15,453 nucleotides of DNA from contig JAUVQU010000036.1 in NCBI GenBank assembly GCA_030597965.1, positions 1 to 15,453 on the forward strand. The letters run 5' to 3'. Below are positions 13,557 to 15,453 of this stretch, one piece after another. This DNA comes from Cellvibrionaceae bacterium. GTDB taxonomy: Bacteria; Pseudomonadota; Gammaproteobacteria; Pseudomonadales; Cellvibrionaceae. The notes under the pieces are model-generated. The model had not been told where the DNA came from and ran no database searches. It saw only the letters and a program-made list of their open reading frames with translations. The position numbers and the translations under genes were made by a program. Numbering within the stretch: position 1 is the first letter of the stretch; every line of letters starts with the position of its first letter.

Positions 13557-14921
13557 TCAGAGGTGCTGCCAGCGTAAACGGTAAGTTTGAGCGCCCTCAA
13601 GAGAAGTTTCAGTCGTAGAGGTAAAACCCGAACAAGCCCAGAAGTCCGCCACAGCGGCAATCTCACCACCCACACAGATGAGCGGCAAACACTGACGCAG
13701 CCAAGGCTCAACCCCATATTCTTGAAACAATTTCTTTAAACTTTGGCTATGGCCTCGCCCATAGGGCCGACAACGCTCACCGCCAGAGCGAAACCGTACC
13801 TCCACATTAACGGGTAATACAACCCCATCTTTGGCCGGTTCGGCCGACAATACCCAACCATCCAACTGCAAAGACTCTGTAACACGCCATTGCACAGGTT
13901 CCAAAACATCACTGGGTGAAAAATCCGGCAACAGATAGAAACGTTCGCGATAACAGCACAAACTTAAACGTTCATCTCCTCTACCCCAGGACACATTTGC
14001 CACAGAGTCTGAGCGCCCTTCCAACAACTGCGTTTGCACTTGTCGCAAGTGCTTTTGCTCCGGTTCAGAAAAACCTCGATCAACCAGCCAGAAACGCAGC
14101 AGATTACCAAACCGAAACGAAGACAGTAACTGCAATGCGGCAAGATCAAGACTCCAACCACAACGCTCCTGCCGCTCATCACAGCTCTGTAAATCCTGCT
14201 GCCCCATTTGCACGTCCAGTAAGGCGGATTCACCACACAAAGTGGCTGACTGCTGCCAGCGTCTGGCAAATTCTGGCCAGCGGGACTCCAACTTAGGCAT
14301 AATTTCGTGGCGCAGGAAGTTGCGATCAAACGCCAATGAGGTATTACTGTCGTCCTCCACCCACTGCAAATCATACTCACTTGCATAAGCTTCCAACTGG
14401 GTACGGCTGATATCCAAAAATGGCCTTTGCAGCTGCCCATCACCCAAGGATCTGCTGGGCTGCATAGCCGCCAAGCCAGCGGGACCAGAACCCCGCATTA
14501 AGCGTAATAGCAGCGTCTCGGCTTGATCATCCAAATGATGCGCGAGTAACAGCTGCTCACCGACCTGTAACTGGGTCTCAAATACAGAATAGCGAGCCTT
14601 ACGTGCCGCCGCTTCAATTCCTTCACCTTCATTCGTCACCGTTACCGCTACGCAGGAAAACGCCACACCCAAGTCTTCGCAAGCTTGCTGGCAATGGGTT
14701 TGCCATTCACCGGCGTGTGAAGAGAGCTGATGATTAATATGAATCGCCCGAAGCTCAATACCTCTCTCATCGGCGACTAGCTTTGCGGCCTGTAACAATA
14801 CCGATGAATCCAGACCTCCACTGTACGCAATCACCCAACCCGCCGCCGCTGGAGAGGCATAGAGCGCAGCCAAAACCGAATTGGCCGCTAAAGAATGCGC
14901 AGAAGATTTGTCACAGGTCAT
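13557..14921 (-). CDS. tilS: tRNA(Ile)-lysidine synthase
   Basis: This encodes 454 residues, close to the long (E. coli type) TilS. It joins lysine to C34 of the CAU-anticodon tRNA-Ile, using ATP, so that the tRNA reads AUA and is charged with Ile. The N-terminal ATP-pyrophosphatase domain carries the PP-loop SGGLDSS (34-40), then HINHQLSSHAGEW, EAAARKARY, and AHHLDDQAETLLLRLMRGSGPAGLAAM. RPFLDISRTQL, WVEDDSN and FDRNFLRHEIMP complete this part. A middle helical region follows, then the C-terminal tRNA-binding domain with RFRSGGERCRPYGRG and SLKKLFQEYGVEPWLR. The ATG at 14921 has no obvious ribosome binding site. The gene is first in the minus-strand block, 172 bases before pyrG, and divergent from the peptidase gene at 14995. 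Confidence 0.95.
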   Translation of the reverse strand: MTCDKSSAHSLAANSVLAALYASPAAAGWVIAYSGGLDSSVLLQAAKLVADERGIELRAIHINHQLSSHAGEWQTHCQQACEDLGVAFSCVAVTVTNEGEGIEAAARKARYSVFETQLQVGEQLLLAHHLDDQAETLLLRLMRGSGPAGLAAMQPSRSLGDGQLQRPFLDISRTQLEAYASEYDLQWVEDDSNTSLAFDRNFLRHEIMPKLESRWPEFARRWQQSATLCGESALLDVQMGQQDLQSCDERQERCGWSLDLAALQLLSSFRFGNLLRFWLVDRGFSEPEQKHLRQVQTQLLEGRSDSVANVSWGRGDERLSLCCYRERFYLLPDFSPSDVLEPVQWRVTESLQLDGWVLSAEPAKDGVVLPVNVEVRFRSGGERCRPYGRGHSQSLKKLFQEYGVEPWLRQCLPLICVGGEIAAVADFWACSGFTSTTETSLEGAQTYRLRWQHL

Positions 14922-14994
14922 GGCTATAAAGTATCAATTTATAAATAATTACCGCTATTCTATCCCGCCTCACATAAAGAAGCACAACAACACC

Positions 14995-15453
14995 ATGAAT
15001 CAGAGCACATCAAAGCAAATCCTTCCCTTTGGCAGCTGGCCTTCACCCATCACCAGTCAAGACCTAGTGAGCGCAGCCGTGCGCCTCGGCGAGCCATGTC
15101 TGGACGAACAGTTCATCTACTGGATTGAAGGACGACCGCAGGAAAAAGGCCGCAGTGTGCTGGTTCGCCAGTTGATCAACAGCAAGAACGCACCAGAGGA
15201 AGTATTACCCCAACACTGCAATGTAAGCTCCCGCGCCCATGAATACGGCGGCGCCAGCTACACCATTGCCGAAAGCGTGGTGTACTTTATAGAAGCAGAG
15301 GATCAGCAGATTTATCGCTATGATCCTGAAAAAGATACCCAGCCTCAGGCATTAAGCCCCGGCGGCAACTTTCGATACACTGATTTGTGCGTCGATATCG
15401 AGCAACAACGTTTAATTTGTGTGCGTGAAGATCACCGTAAAAAATCAGCACCC
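14995..15453 (+). CDS. S9 family (prolyl oligopeptidase-type) peptidase, N-terminal part
   Basis: The frame begins at ATG 14995 and is open to the window edge, giving 153 residues. The start FGSWPSPITSQDLVSAAVRLGEP, then IYWIEGRPQEKGRSVLVRQ, SRAHEYGGASYTIAE and VVYFIEAEDQQIYRYDP, is the characteristic beginning of the beta-propeller of dipeptidyl/acylaminoacyl peptidase-like S9 proteins. The catalytic alpha/beta hydrolase domain with Ser-Asp-His would lie downstream, outside the window, so activity cannot be confirmed. No signal peptide is seen, which suggests a cytosolic enzyme. The intergenic region with tilS is only 73 bases, so promoters of the two divergent genes are close or overlapping. 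The ribosome binding site is weak (AAGAAG about 13 bases upstream). Confidence 0.88.
   Translation, partial: MNQSTSKQILPFGSWPSPITSQDLVSAAVRLGEPCLDEQFIYWIEGRPQEKGRSVLVRQLINSKNAPEEVLPQHCNVSSRAHEYGGASYTIAESVVYFIEAEDQQIYRYDPEKDTQPQALSPGGNFRYTDLCVDIEQQRLICVREDHRKKSAP

Noticed and set aside
1..15453. tRNA, rRNA, CRISPR array, insertion sequence, prophage or defence genes
   Set aside because: None seen on either strand; apart from the two intergenic inverted repeats the region is standard chromosome.

Overview
The window is a stretch of ordinary chromosome from a gammaproteobacterium, most likely a marine or environmental relative of Pseudomonas and Cellvibrio. The evidence is the minus-strand run tilS - pyrG - kdsA - eno - ftsB - ispD - ispF, which follows the Pseudomonas-type order, and a Pseudomonas-style GTAGGAGC REP doublet behind eno. 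No phage, transposon, CRISPR, tRNA or rRNA sequence was seen.

Layout. 1-902 (+): 3' end of an RhlE-like DEAD-box helicase, then an SRPBCC-fold protein, closed by a strong bidirectional terminator. 973-2384 (-): three small exported proteins. These are a Cys-rich-repeat lipoprotein, a secreted protein with an RR-x-x repeat, and a short lipoprotein. 2521-4353 (-): an MsbA-related ABC exporter. 4529-5719 (+): a divergent nnrS. 5720-6092: non-coding, with several perfect stem-loops, followed by a 93-aa unknown protein. 6542-7312 (-): an unknown protein with an H-x-D and distal His pattern that recalls 2-oxoglutarate/Fe(II) oxygenases. 7400-7744 (+): an unknown 114-aa protein whose stop codon overlaps the stop of ispF. 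7741-14921 (-): the housekeeping block. 14995-15453 (+): the start of an S9-family peptidase gene, cut by the window edge.

How the genes work together. The housekeeping block makes CTP (PyrG), the Kdo-8-phosphate needed for lipid A/LPS core (KdsA; its product is activated with CTP), isoprenoid precursors (IspD uses CTP, then IspF), the glycolytic enolase, a divisome protein (FtsB) and the tRNA-Ile2 lysidine enzyme (TilS). The CTP link between pyrG, kdsA and ispD is real biochemistry; that it explains the clustering is inference.

I found no convincing new multi-gene system. The best leads are the structured 5740-6050 region with its downstream orphan gene, the oxygenase-like orphan at 6542-7312, the REP doublet with covarying stems, a second inverted repeat between kdsA and eno, and the two repeat-built exported proteins.
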